Assembly (NCBI GenBank): GCA_045599005.1
Contig: JAZRVF010000001.1
Span: 124,001 to 188,000 of the forward strand
Length of the DNA stretch: 64,000 nt
Source of the DNA: Treponema_I sp045599005
GTDB lineage: Bacteria > Spirochaetota > Spirochaetia > Treponematales > Treponemataceae
Direction: 5' to 3'
A program made the position numbers and the translations under genes. The notes below the pieces were generated by a model. It saw nothing but the letters and a program-made list of their open reading frames with translations, did not search any database and was not told where the DNA came from. Of this stretch, positions 1-6,847 are shown in pieces; position 1 is the first letter of the stretch; every line of letters starts with the position of its first letter.

Positions 1-143
1 TCCTGAACCATTATTGCCAATGTGTACCGTTTCATCAGACAGCCCCTCCCGCCTTATTCTAATACGATTTTCTCCTTGACGCAACATGAATTAAACACGC
101 CAAACCGCTTGAACTGGCTCTTTTTTCATGGTATTTTTTCTTT
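1..143. other. window edge, no gene recognised
   Basis: I see no supported gene start here. Short open stretches exist in all plus frames, but none has family character. The end of a neighbouring gene outside the window cannot be excluded. Confidence 0.4.
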
Positions 144-812
144 ATGTTTATTTATCTGCTCACTGTGATACCTGTTGTCTCACTTTTACTTCACCAGTCT
201 GCTCCGGACAGAACTTCCCGTTCCGAGCGCCGTGGAATCTTTAATCTTGGTCTGGTTCTTTCCTTTGTATATACGATAGTCTCCGTTTTCCTCTTCAGTT
301 CCTACCGCCTTGCGCCGGAAGATTTCTCACGCAACTGGCTGTTCTGCTTCTCCATGGAAACCGGTATTCCCCTGGCACTCTGTTTTGTTTTCTTTGCTCT
401 TTTCGGGCGTGGAAGTCTTTCATTCAAACTTGACAATGCATCAGCCTATATTCTTGGGTTTTACACAATTTTCCTTCCCTTCAGGATCATCTCGATGAAT
501 AAAAGCTATGATGCTTTCCTGCTTTTCTGGTATCCGTCCCTTATTGTTGCAATGATCCTGCTTATCCGCTTTGCATGTCTTTTCCTGCGCCTCTGGAATC
601 CTGCAAAAACTGCCGGAAAAGTTGTTGCAATTGTTCTTACAGTTTCTGCCGTAATAATCGCCCTCATAATGCCTTCAATAATATGGACAATGTATTTCCT
701 TCGTCTGCTGCCCGGTCTGTATCTTGCTCTTTCCATTGTCACACTGGTTCTTGCAGTTGCCGGCAACGGGGCAGTGCAGTTCTTTGTGCTCCGTAAGACC
801 GAGACTGTATAG
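144..812 (+). CDS. polytopic inner-membrane protein, unknown function
   Basis: A 222-residue, strongly hydrophobic protein with about seven likely membrane segments: residues 1-15, 33-52, 70-90, 101-116, 124-148, and a long hydrophobic stretch at 157-215 holding probably two. I recognise no catalytic motif. It ends 10 bases before the GGDEF gene and probably shares its transcript. A sensory or signalling role upstream of the cyclase is only suggested by that pairing. The start has no clear Shine-Dalgarno sequence, so a slightly different N-terminus is possible. Confidence 0.65.
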   Translation: MFIYLLTVIPVVSLLLHQSAPDRTSRSERRGIFNLGLVLSFVYTIVSVFLFSSYRLAPEDFSRNWLFCFSMETGIPLALCFVFFALFGRGSLSFKLDNASAYILGFYTIFLPFRIISMNKSYDAFLLFWYPSLIVAMILLIRFACLFLRLWNPAKTAGKVVAIVLTVSAVIIALIMPSIIWTMYFLRLLPGLYLALSIVTLVLAVAGNGAVQFFVLRKTETV

Positions 813-822
813 TAAAGACACT

Positions 823-1953
823 ATGAATGATTTGTCCTCCAGCAATCTTGAGCAGTTTGATTATCTTCAGCAGACAGGAATGCTTGCTTCACTTGAAAGC
901 CTTAAACGTGAGAACAGGGAACTGAAGCGTACTGTCCGTGATATTGCAAGACTGATTTCATTTACTGACATTGATTCAATGCTGGATTACCTGATCGGAC
1001 AGTTTCTTGATTATTTCATGCCCCAGTCCGTGCTGTTTGTGGTGAAGATTCCGCGCAAAGAGCAGGTGAGGCAGTTTTTTTATCAGCGGATGACACGCTC
1101 AAACTATCAGATGCCTGCAGGGTCTTTTGAGACATTGCACCGGTATTTCTCAGAATTTACTCCCGCCGAGCTTTACGGCAAAACTTTTTCTTTCAACGAG
1201 ATCAATTCCGAACTGGACAGTGCGGTTCTTGGTACGCTTTATTCTGATCTTAAGCCCAAATTCATCATTCCACTTGTCGGGATCGGCGGTGTTTACGGAA
1301 TAAGCATAATCGGCGAGAAAATTGTGGGAAATGATTATTCAGCTGCGGAACTGGATTATATGCACCGCATGTTTTCAGTTCTGTCCGTTACGATGCAGAA
1401 CGGGCTTCATTACGAATCATCGATTTCTGACCCGAAGACTGGGCTTTACACCTGTGATTATTTTTTCACGCGTCTCTCAAACAGTATCGCTGCCAGCCGC
1501 CGTTATGGACGGACTGCCGCGATGCTCATGCTGGATATTGATCATTTCAAGCGCTTCAACGACACATACGGACATCTTGTGGGTGACAAAGTTCTTGTCG
1601 CGCTCTCAGACACGCTCAGGCGAACAGTCCGGGCAGGAGACTGTGTGGCCCGTTTTGGCGGCGAGGAATTCTCCGTACTGCTTTCGGAGTGCCGAAGGGA
1701 CGATGTGTTCATGGTCGCTGAACGGATCCGGAAAGCTGTTGAAGGAATGAATTTCCAGGACAAAGGCCAGATTATTCCGATTACTGTAAGCGTAGGCGGC
1801 TTCTTTTTCTGCGACATGCCCAATATTTCGCCTGACTACATCACTTCCCGTGCTGACAGGGCTCTGTATTATTCAAAGGAGCATGGCCGCAACAGAACCA
1901 CAATCTTTATGCCTGGCCTTCTGGACCGTGCGAACCTTGAGCTGCTTCCCTGA
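823..1953 (+). CDS. diguanylate cyclase with GAF-like sensor domain
   Basis: A 376-residue soluble protein expected to make cyclic di-GMP from two GTP. The C-terminal GGDEF domain (about residues 205-365) carries an intact GGEEF active-site loop at 279-283. An RAGD sequence at 270-273, five residues before it, is the usual allosteric inhibition (I) site, so the enzyme should be active and product-inhibited. Residues 15-50 look like a helical/coiled-coil signalling linker, and 50-200 resemble a GAF-type sensor. I chose the ATG at 823 because an earlier in-frame start would run back into the preceding gene. Its 3' end overlaps the convergent gene by 47 bases. In spirochaetes c-di-GMP controls motility and host adaptation; the signal sensed here is unknown. 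Confidence 0.9.
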   Translation: MNDLSSSNLEQFDYLQQTGMLASLESLKRENRELKRTVRDIARLISFTDIDSMLDYLIGQFLDYFMPQSVLFVVKIPRKEQVRQFFYQRMTRSNYQMPAGSFETLHRYFSEFTPAELYGKTFSFNEINSELDSAVLGTLYSDLKPKFIIPLVGIGGVYGISIIGEKIVGNDYSAAELDYMHRMFSVLSVTMQNGLHYESSISDPKTGLYTCDYFFTRLSNSIAASRRYGRTAAMLMLDIDHFKRFNDTYGHLVGDKVLVALSDTLRRTVRAGDCVARFGGEEFSVLLSECRRDDVFMVAERIRKAVEGMNFQDKGQIIPITVSVGGFFFCDMPNISPDYITSRADRALYYSKEHGRNRTTIFMPGLLDRANLELLP

Positions 1954-2524
1954 GTTCCTTTTTCTCAAGAACGGCTCTTGTCCTCATGAGGCGGGGCAGA
2001 TTATAGCGCAGGATCATATAAGGCATCATGCTTAATACAAAGTTTATGACGCACAAAGGAAAGGGAATAAAGAAGCACAGATGTCTCGGATAAAAGAGAA
2101 TCAGCAGAAAACCTAAGACTGCGTTTGAAAGATGGATCACAGCACCGTAATTGCATTCAAGAATGAATCTCTCAATATATTCCCGGCTTCTTGGATCAGC
2201 GATTTTCTTCTTGCTGAAATTTGTAAAGACACCAAGTTCCAGAACATGATCCTTCCAGTCCTTTACACCGAGTCTGTCGTAAAGTTTTACTTCCCATTTA
2301 GGAACTGTATGAATCTTTGCCTTGTAGTCGAACCATTTCTCAGGAAGGGCGCGGCGGATGAAAGTGGCAAGTATGCCGTCAATCGCAATCACACCGACAG
2401 CTCCAAGAATGGGAGCCAGTATCAGATAAAGAGCTGAGAGACTGTAAAACTGACTGTTGAGCAGCAGATTTCCTACTATGACAATACCGACACCACCCAA
2501 TATGGAAAAAAGATATAAAGCCAT
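1907..2524 (-). CDS. CrtO-like membrane acyltransferase family protein
   Basis: A 205-residue membrane protein. Two hydrophobic segments lie in residues 1-60 and two at about 125-172. The middle holds a PKWEVKLYDRLGVKDWKDH-type stretch, then an AVIH segment and a terminal RYNLPRLMR. This pattern resembles the glycosyl-4,4'-diaponeurosporenoate acyltransferase (CrtO) family, known from staphyloxanthin synthesis. It is last in a minus-strand operon after a GT8 glycosyltransferase and a PlsC-type acyltransferase (1-base gap), which fits acylation of a glycolipid. No carotenoid genes are seen, so the substrate is unlikely to be a carotenoid. The family call is from memory of conserved residues; the reaction is inferred. 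Confidence 0.6.
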   Translation of the reverse strand: MALYLFSILGGVGIVIVGNLLLNSQFYSLSALYLILAPILGAVGVIAIDGILATFIRRALPEKWFDYKAKIHTVPKWEVKLYDRLGVKDWKDHVLELGVFTNFSKKKIADPRSREYIERFILECNYGAVIHLSNAVLGFLLILFYPRHLCFFIPFPLCVINFVLSMMPYMILRYNLPRLMRTRAVLEKKELREAAQGSHGPEGQA

Positions 2525-2525
2525 T

Positions 2526-3389
2526 TCAATCCTCTGTGTTATAAGTTAAAGGTATTCCGTAAAAATCTTCGTAACAGTTTTTCCAGGCTTCATAGTTTCT
2601 GTTCCTGAGGTAATCAATGTTTTCCTTCTCAGATTTCTCCGAGTCCGGATAGATCGGCTCAAGAATGTTTACAGTATACTCCTGGACAGGGAAACCGTCG
2701 TTATCCACATCATCTGAATCGGTCATTGTTATGAAAACAGGCAGAACCGGCGCACCAGCTTTTGCCGCGAACAGGAATGCGCCCCTTTCCATGGGACGGG
2801 GTTTTCTGTAATTCCACCACATTCCCTGCTCAGCGTAAATAAGAATTTTTTTCTTCCTGGCAAGAAGTTCTGTTATCGCTTCCCTGAAAAGCTTCATGCA
2901 TGAAAGGTTGGAACTTAATGGAAGAGTGTTGCAGTGCCTGAATAAAAGCCCGTAAAATCCTGGGAAGGAAGTGAAGTTACCTTCGCGGATGACTTTATAA
3001 AGATTTGCCTTGATGTATGGATAGAAAGCATAGTGAAGGGCAAAATTGTCAAAAGCATTGAAGTGATTGCAGGTGATTATTACACCTTTATCAAGCAGTG
3101 CCTCAAAATTTTCGATGCCCCTGATCTCTTTTATGCGTAGGGCCCTGTTTTTCACCAGTTTTTTTATGAAATTCCAGGCAATCCTGTTAACAAAGAAAGT
3201 GAGGATCTTGTTGGAAAGTTTTCTGTTAAGATAATCAACTTTGTCGGCAGTAAGCGGAACTGTAGGAGGATCATCCTCCACATCCCTGGACCACCAGCCT
3301 TTTCTCTCATACTCATCAATCCTGTCAAGAATGGCCAGACGGTCCGTTTCCTTTTTTACCACCTGCTGGATTCTGTTATCTGCTGCCAT
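2526..3389 (-). CDS. PlsC-like 1-acylglycerol-3-phosphate acyltransferase family protein
   Basis: A 287-residue protein of the lysophospholipid acyltransferase type. Motif I reads NHFNAFD at residues 108-114 (the NHxxxxD catalytic pair). A motif III-like EQGMWW lies at 187-192, followed by RPMERGAFLFAAKAGAPVLPVF, which matches the usual substrate-binding and proline-containing block. It should transfer an acyl chain to a glycerol- or sugar-linked acceptor at the inner membrane. Its start overlaps the end of the GT8 gene by 14 bases, so the two are translationally coupled. The EQGMWW block departs from the usual EGTR, so the acceptor may be a glycolipid rather than lysophosphatidate. Confidence 0.8.
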   Translation of the reverse strand: MAADNRIQQVVKKETDRLAILDRIDEYERKGWWSRDVEDDPPTVPLTADKVDYLNRKLSNKILTFFVNRIAWNFIKKLVKNRALRIKEIRGIENFEALLDKGVIITCNHFNAFDNFALHYAFYPYIKANLYKVIREGNFTSFPGFYGLLFRHCNTLPLSSNLSCMKLFREAITELLARKKKILIYAEQGMWWNYRKPRPMERGAFLFAAKAGAPVLPVFITMTDSDDVDNDGFPVQEYTVNILEPIYPDSEKSEKENIDYLRNRNYEAWKNCYEDFYGIPLTYNTED

Positions 3390-4401
3390 CAGAATTATTT
3401 CCTTTTAAACCGATAAGTCTCGAAATCAACCTCAGGTTATTGATCCTTACAAGACCTTTTGCCTTCTGATTCTCAAATTTGACAACTGTATTGCAGTAGT
3501 TCTTCGGATCATTGGAGTCTTCGACAGCCATCTGAACGAGATTCTCATACTGCTTCTGGTCCCTTGCCTTCAGATCATCACCATAGGCATCTCTCATTGC
3601 CAGAATCTGATCATAAAAATCTGTTTCCGCAGCGTACTTCCAGAAATATTCCTGATAGAGCACGTTATCATAATGCCAGGGCTTCCAGTTGATCTTGTAA
3701 TGAATCAGTTTCAGGTCGCCGTCATCAAAATCAGGATTTTTGTACGCTGTCTTGTTCCAGCCCAGATCCACAAGCTTTACTTTGCCTTTAAGAAGCACAT
3801 TAAGATAATCTTCATCCTGGGTGACTCTGAAAGTGTACTGTTTTGAAAGCTCAACAAATTTCTCCGCGATCTTGAATTTCAGGAAACGCTTATTGTTGAT
3901 GAGCAGAACACCTGCATTGAAATATGTCTCAGTCGGTACACCAAGGCATTTAACTGTGTAATCACCGAAAACTTTCTCAGTCTGCATGACTTCTTCCAGG
4001 GCAGCCGCGGCATAATAATCGCTGATGTCTGTGTTATAAAGTTTTGAGATGTCATCAAGAACAATGATGTCACAGTCAAGATAAAGAACTTTGTCATAAT
4101 CGGGGAACAGATCGGGAATAAAAAATCTGTAGTAGGTTTCCTTGGAATAGTAATCTCTTAAGTGGAACAGATCCTGGATCTTATCAAGCTCATTTTTCAA
4201 TGAGATGAATTCGATGCTTGAATTTTCAGTCAGGACTTTTCTGATTCTTTTCTGAAGTGACTCATCAAGGGCTGTTGTCAGGACATAGATCTTATAAAAA
4301 TAGTCTTTGGAAGCATTCTTTAGAAGAGAATTAAGACTGACTGCTAAAAAAGGTGCGTAATTTGCGTCTGTAGCAAAAAATATTGGTATTTCTCTGGTCA
4401 T
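3376..4401 (-). CDS. glycosyltransferase family 8 protein
   Basis: A 341-residue retaining glycosyltransferase of family GT8 (LgtC/glycogenin-like). It opens with IPIFFATDANYAPFLAVSL, the UDP-sugar binding strand. The DxD metal site is in YLDCDIIVLDD (DCD at 109-111), and a FNAGVLLINN stretch follows. It should move a hexose from a UDP donor to an envelope acceptor. I use the ATG at 4401, where the family's first strand begins. A GTG at 4482 would add 27 residues with no family match. A GGA lies directly against this ATG, so the ribosome site is poorly spaced. It is first in an operon with two acyltransferase-like genes, suggesting glycolipid synthesis. Confidence 0.85.
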   Translation of the reverse strand: MTREIPIFFATDANYAPFLAVSLNSLLKNASKDYFYKIYVLTTALDESLQKRIRKVLTENSSIEFISLKNELDKIQDLFHLRDYYSKETYYRFFIPDLFPDYDKVLYLDCDIIVLDDISKLYNTDISDYYAAAALEEVMQTEKVFGDYTVKCLGVPTETYFNAGVLLINNKRFLKFKIAEKFVELSKQYTFRVTQDEDYLNVLLKGKVKLVDLGWNKTAYKNPDFDDGDLKLIHYKINWKPWHYDNVLYQEYFWKYAAETDFYDQILAMRDAYGDDLKARDQKQYENLVQMAVEDSNDPKNYCNTVVKFENQKAKGLVRINNLRLISRLIGLKGNNSDGSR

Positions 4402-4451
4402 TCCTACATAATAATTTAGATTAATGGAACGCGTCAACAAAGGGGGCTGTT

Positions 4452-4834
4452 TTGCTGGCTGTGGTTTCAATGGTGCTGACACTTACAGGATGTCTTTCAA
4501 TTGACGAGGCAGTAAGTTCCGTCACTGGTATGTTTTCCGGTTTTCAGGATGTTCTGATGACGCATCAGTTGAGTCAGACTCAGACTATGATTAGGGTGGT
4601 GACTGTGTTTCCGTGCAGGATTATCTTGCTGAGGCAGAGGATGGATACGCCTGCAAGAACCGCAATGTGATCCGCAACGCTGAATATGATTTCAAGGGAT
4701 CTGGATACTCCGGAGAAGAGATTCTTGCCGGTACGATGTCATTCTCGAGAAAAACGGAATTTCCGGTCCCAACAGATATGGAAAACTACCAGTCATTCAA
4801 CTTGCAGTTGAATGCTTTTTGCGTCAGATCATGA
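4452..4834 (+). pseudogene. decayed lipoprotein gene remnant
   Basis: The first part reads as a lipoprotein signal peptide ending in LTLTGC (a lipobox with Cys). It then continues through a Ser/Val-rich stretch to about 4550. From there the sensible reading moves to another frame (a Ser/Asp-rich stretch), meets a TAG stop near 4590, and resumes as a polar segment ending at 4834. One frameshift plus one stop make this a broken gene. A second frame over 4730-4850 also looks protein-like, so several fragments may be joined here. The original function is unknown. It marks the left edge of the accessory region. Confidence 0.45.
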
Positions 4835-4846
4835 CAGAATCAGAAC

Positions 4847-5053
4847 ATGGCTTTTCGAATTGTAGAAATCACAAAACCTTCAGAATGTCATGTCACAAAC
4901 GGACAGCTGATGGTGAAACAGGAAGATTATGAAGTTCAGATTCCGCTGGAGGATAACGAGATTACCCCATCACGGACAGAATCTGAATCAAACTATAAAA
5001 ATACAACCAGTCGCTACCTTCCTTCCCGTATTTTTATGGGCACAATTGTTTAA
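4847..5053 (+). pseudogene. cas1 5'-end remnant (type II CRISPR-Cas-like)
   Basis: The first 39 residues, starting MAFRIVEITKPSECHV and passing through NGQLMV and a PLEDNEI segment, fit what I know of type II Cas1 N-termini (strand, short loop, strand, then the E-D-I segment). After that the match stops and the frame closes at residue 68. Full Cas1 is about 290-300 residues, so the metal-binding catalytic residues are gone. A Cas2-like C-terminal fragment follows within 50 bases, in the order normal for type II loci (cas9-cas1-cas2). I read this as an adaptation module reduced by internal deletion. It cannot be functional. The assignment is from memory of the family, not from a search. Confidence 0.5.
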
Positions 5054-5099
5054 TGTCCGTAAAGGGATATTCCCGAAAAATAATGAACATTTCAACAAA

Positions 5100-5306
5100 C
5101 TGCAACCAGAAGTTTTCATGCGAATTGAAAACACAAGGAAAAATTGCCAGAAACATGAAAGCCGCATAAAATCATATTTGCCTGCAACCGGCGAGGTAAG
5201 AATGCTGATACTGACAGAAAAACAATTTGAAAATTGCATACTTTGCCATGAAAAAGAAGACGCACAGGAAAAACTAGCAGGCGCAAAAAACTTGGTTACA
5301 CTGTAA
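5100..5306 (+). pseudogene. cas2 3'-end remnant (type II CRISPR-Cas-like)
   Basis: The end of an open frame reads VFMRIENTRKN, then a SYLPATGEVRMLILTEKQFE block, a Glu/Lys stretch and a final NLVTL. Type II Cas2 proteins end in the same way: an S-V-Y-x-R-like strand, the L-P-x-x-G-x-V-R strand, then T-x-K-Q-[FY]. The Cas2 N-terminus with its metal-binding Asp is absent, and the sequence before this block in the same frame is not Cas-like. With the cas1 remnant just upstream it looks like a deletion scar of a CRISPR adaptation module. No csn2, cas9 or repeat array is visible next to it. Confidence 0.5.
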
Positions 5307-5307
5307 A

Positions 5308-5354
5308 TGTGTAAAGCCCAGTCCAGCCTCTCCGATTTCGGAAGGTGCTACACA
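5308..5354. repeat. palindromic repeat, copy 1
   Basis: A 34-base core at 5319-5352 (CAGTCCAGCCTCTCCGA... to ...TACA) recurs at 6348-6381 with 30 of 34 bases identical. The core folds on itself around TCCGA/TCGGA. In this copy outer arms TGTGTA and TACACA extend the stem. It directly follows the Cas2-like remnant. Confidence 0.7.
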
Positions 5355-5419
5355 TAAAGAATTACGATGAAATTGATTTATTAAACTTGTTTGTCAAAAA
5401 AATATAGGAGATAAAACTT

Positions 5420-5629
5420 ATGGATACTTGGTATGATGAAACACCTGTTGAAAATCAAAACTTGCAACTGAAATATGGATTGGGTGGGGAGTTCATTGAT
5501 TTGAATGGAAACTTCAACATTACACCAGAAGAACGGATAATTTGCCGTTACTGTCCTGAAAGTCCTCTTTATGGCGTTTTTCGGAATTTTCTTTCCGTGG
5601 GTTCTCTCTGGAAAGCTGCTTTTTATTGA
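5420..5629 (+). CDS. small hypothetical protein
   Basis: A 69-residue frame preceded by a good ribosome site (AGGAG, about 8 bases before the ATG). The protein is acidic at the start (MDTWYDETPVENQN), has a Gly-rich GLGGEF stretch and ends with aromatic residues. I recognise no family. It sits in debris between the Cas-like remnants and the small-peptide operon and could itself be the 5' end of a truncated gene. Confidence 0.4.
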   Translation: MDTWYDETPVENQNLQLKYGLGGEFIDLNGNFNITPEERIICRYCPESPLYGVFRNFLSVGSLWKAAFY

Positions 5630-5659
5630 TTAATGCCTAACATAATCATGTAATTATTG

Positions 5660-5665
5660 TATAAT
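5660..5665 (+). promoter_or_regulatory. -10 element for the small-peptide operon
   Basis: A perfect TATAAT lies 55 bases before the ATG at 5720. No good -35 is seen at the usual distance. A transcript from here would begin with the GGAGC-GTT-GCTCC hairpin at 5677-5689. Confidence 0.4.
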
Positions 5666-5676
5666 AAAAACTATCA

Positions 5677-5884
5677 GGAGCGTTGCTCCGGTTGTTATCT
5701 TAATTAAAGGGAGTAAGTTATGGGAAAGCGTAACAAAAAAGCCCGTAAAGCAATAGAGCTGCTTAAACGGGCTTGCTACGAAATCCTAATAGTGGTGATA
5801 AGCGGTTTAATAACTGAACTGTTGTTAAAGCTTATCTTCCGCTAGCGGGTGCGGGGTTGAGTGAGTTGACGGCTTGCTCAACCC
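5677..5884 (+). other. array of five stem-loops overlapping small ORFs
   Basis: Five inverted repeats follow one another within about 200 bases. They are GGAGC/GCTCC at 5677-5689; AAGCCCGT...ACGGGCTT with inner AAGCA/TGCTT at 5739-5774; GATAAGC...GCTTATC with inner TTTAATAAC/GTTGTTAAA at 5797-5836; CCGC/GCGG at 5839-5848; and GGGTTGAG/CTCAACCC at 5854-5884. The second and third lie wholly inside the coding frame at 5720-5845. The transcript must be heavily folded around two tiny membrane-peptide genes. Such folding is typical of translation-controlled small toxins or of a structured RNA, but no known RNA family is recognised. Confidence 0.65.
5720..5845 (+). CDS. 41-residue one-helix membrane peptide
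   Basis: The peptide has a strongly basic N-terminus (MGKRNKKARKAIELLKRA), one hydrophobic helix (ILIVVISGLITELLLKLI) and a terminal Phe-Arg. A purine-rich ribosome site (AAAGGGAG) sits at a good distance from the ATG. The coding sequence itself forms two strong hairpins. Size, charge and topology resemble small hydrophobic type I toxins or phage holin-like peptides, but I recognise no specific family and found no antisense RNA with confidence. It is followed by a second tiny membrane peptide and an RHH-like protein. Confidence 0.5.
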   Translation: MGKRNKKARKAIELLKRACYEILIVVISGLITELLLKLIFR

Positions 5885-5917
5885 TTATACGACCATACTA
5901 CTCCCTAGGGGGCGAAC

Positions 5918-6013
5918 ATGTCAAGAAAAACACAGAATACTTTAAGATGGGTTCTTATAGGTGTACTGTCAGGAGTAATACTGTTTTTTCTGAAATATTT
6001 CGGAGTGTTCTGA
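5918..6013 (+). CDS. 31-residue one-helix membrane peptide
   Basis: A basic start (MSRKTQNTLR) is followed by one hydrophobic helix (WVLIGVLSGVILFFLKYFGVF) that runs to the end. The ribosome site AGGGGG lies about 5 bases before the ATG, one of the better ones in the island. The stop codon is 2 bases from the next ATG (6016), so translation is probably coupled to the RHH-like gene. It is too short for most gene finders. With the peptide at 5720 it forms a pair of differently sequenced but similarly built membrane peptides. Confidence 0.5.
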   Translation: MSRKTQNTLRWVLIGVLSGVILFFLKYFGVF

Positions 6014-6015
6014 TC

Positions 6016-6213
6016 ATGGATGGACAAAAAGAAAATTCAGGACGCGGAGGAAAACGCGAAGGAGCCGGAAGAAAGATAATCGGCGAAGAAAAGCGTGACC
6101 GCAACATTGGAATCAGAGTTTCAGAAAGCGAGCTTCAGATGCTCAAGGACAAGGCGGAAGCTGCTGGAATGAAACTCACTGAATACATAATCCATCTTGT
6201 AAAGACAAGTTAA
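6016..6213 (+). CDS. ribbon-helix-helix-like DNA-binding protein
   Basis: A 65-residue basic protein. After a Gly/Arg/Lys-rich leader (GRGGKREGAGRK) comes a strand NIGIRVSESE and two helices (LQMLKDKAEAAG, LTEYIIHLVK), the layout of ribbon-helix-helix proteins such as MobC-like and antitoxin-type regulators. I chose the ATG at 6016 because the frame upstream has no family character and overlaps the membrane peptide in another frame. It should bind DNA, probably its own operon promoter. Its place after two tiny membrane peptides would suit a toxin-antitoxin-like unit, but that is inference. Confidence 0.65.
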   Translation: MDGQKENSGRGGKREGAGRKIIGEEKRDRNIGIRVSESELQMLKDKAEAAGMKLTEYIIHLVKTS

Positions 6214-6226
6214 ATCAATTCTTTTT

Positions 6227-6259
6227 AAGGCTGTTTCTGGAATGGAACGGCCTTTTTTT
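6227..6259 (+). terminator. intrinsic terminator of the small-peptide operon
   Basis: AAGGCTGTTTC pairs with GGAACGGCCTT (with G-U pairs) across a short loop and is followed by a T tract. It ends the plus-strand unit that closes with the RHH-like gene. Confidence 0.75.
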
Positions 6260-6347
6260 ATCCTACCCACAAAAGCCGATTTTATATCACCTTTTCTTAG
6301 AATGACCTCATGAAGTGTGTTAGAACTTGGCAGTTTTGCCGGACTGG

Positions 6348-6381
6348 CAGTCCAGCCTCTCCGAAATCGGAGGGTGATACA
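6348..6381. repeat. palindromic repeat, copy 2
   Basis: This is the second copy of the 34-base core also present at 5319-5352; the differences fall mainly in the loop and one arm. The flanks differ: here a separate hairpin GGACTG-G-CAGTCC overlaps the start. Together the two copies bracket the small-peptide operon. Confidence 0.7.
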
Positions 6382-6391
6382 GCGGCTGCAG

Positions 6392-6715
6392 TCACAGACT
6401 GTGGGATTTCATTTCTTTTACCAGTGCCAGAACTGATTTTTTGTCACTTTCCGAAAGTTTGTCAAAAGTTTCTGCCACAAAGCGGGCATCAGAGGAAAAA
6501 GATTTTCCGTGTTCGTTTTTTCCGGTGACAAGGTATTCCACAGTAACGCCCAATGCCTTTGCAATCGTTACTGCGTTCGTAGCCTTGGGTTCAACTGAAT
6601 TGGTCTTCAAATAAGTTTTCAATGTATTTTCACTAATTCTAGTTTTCGATGCCAGTTCTTTTATAAGCCAGCCTTTAGAATCCAGCATAAATCGAAGGTT
6701 TTCTTTGAAGTTCAT
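6392..6715 (-). CDS. XRE-family transcriptional regulator
   Basis: A 107-residue protein. Residues 5-60 form a Cro/CI-type helix-turn-helix (FKENLRFMLDSKGWLIKELA, then TRISENTLKTYL and an IAKALGVTVEYLVTG end). The C-terminal third is a helical, probably dimerising tail (LSESDKKSVLALVKEM). It is divergent from the restriction-modification-like gene, and the 132 bases between them hold several AAGGATTAA-type half-sites. It probably represses itself and times methylase expression, as controller proteins do in restriction-modification systems. That role is inferred from position and operators. Its 3' end lies close to the second palindromic repeat. Confidence 0.85.
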   Translation of the reverse strand: MNFKENLRFMLDSKGWLIKELASKTRISENTLKTYLKTNSVEPKATNAVTIAKALGVTVEYLVTGKNEHGKSFSSDARFVAETFDKLSESDKKSVLALVKEMKSHSL

Positions 6716-6735
6716 ACGATGAGATTAGTTAAAAA

Positions 6736-6844
6736 TTATCCTTAGATACTAGAAAAGGATTAAATATAATTCTATATTGATGTTTAAGGATTAAGGTTAA
6801 TCCTTTGTATTTTATAAAGTTTATTTTCTTACCCTTAAGGATAA
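6736..6844. promoter_or_regulatory. operator array for the XRE regulator
   Basis: The key site is a perfect 9-base inverted repeat, AAGGATTAA-GG-TTAATCCTT, at 6786-6805. Further half-sites are TTATCCTT at 6736-6743, AAGGATTAA at 6755-6763 and AAGGATAA at 6837-6844, the last touching the ribosome site of the methylase gene. Their position between divergent genes suggests control of both by the XRE protein. Confidence 0.75.
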
Positions 6845-6847
6845 CAA

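Noticed and set aside
4847..5420. CRISPR array next to the cas-like remnants
   Set aside because: No regularly spaced repeats were found; only the two distant palindromic copies at 5319 and 6348.
5319..6381. Integron attC sites
   Set aside because: The copies are palindromic and have bulged arms, but I could not find the conserved GTTRRRY/RYYYAAC boxes, so I kept them only as repeats.
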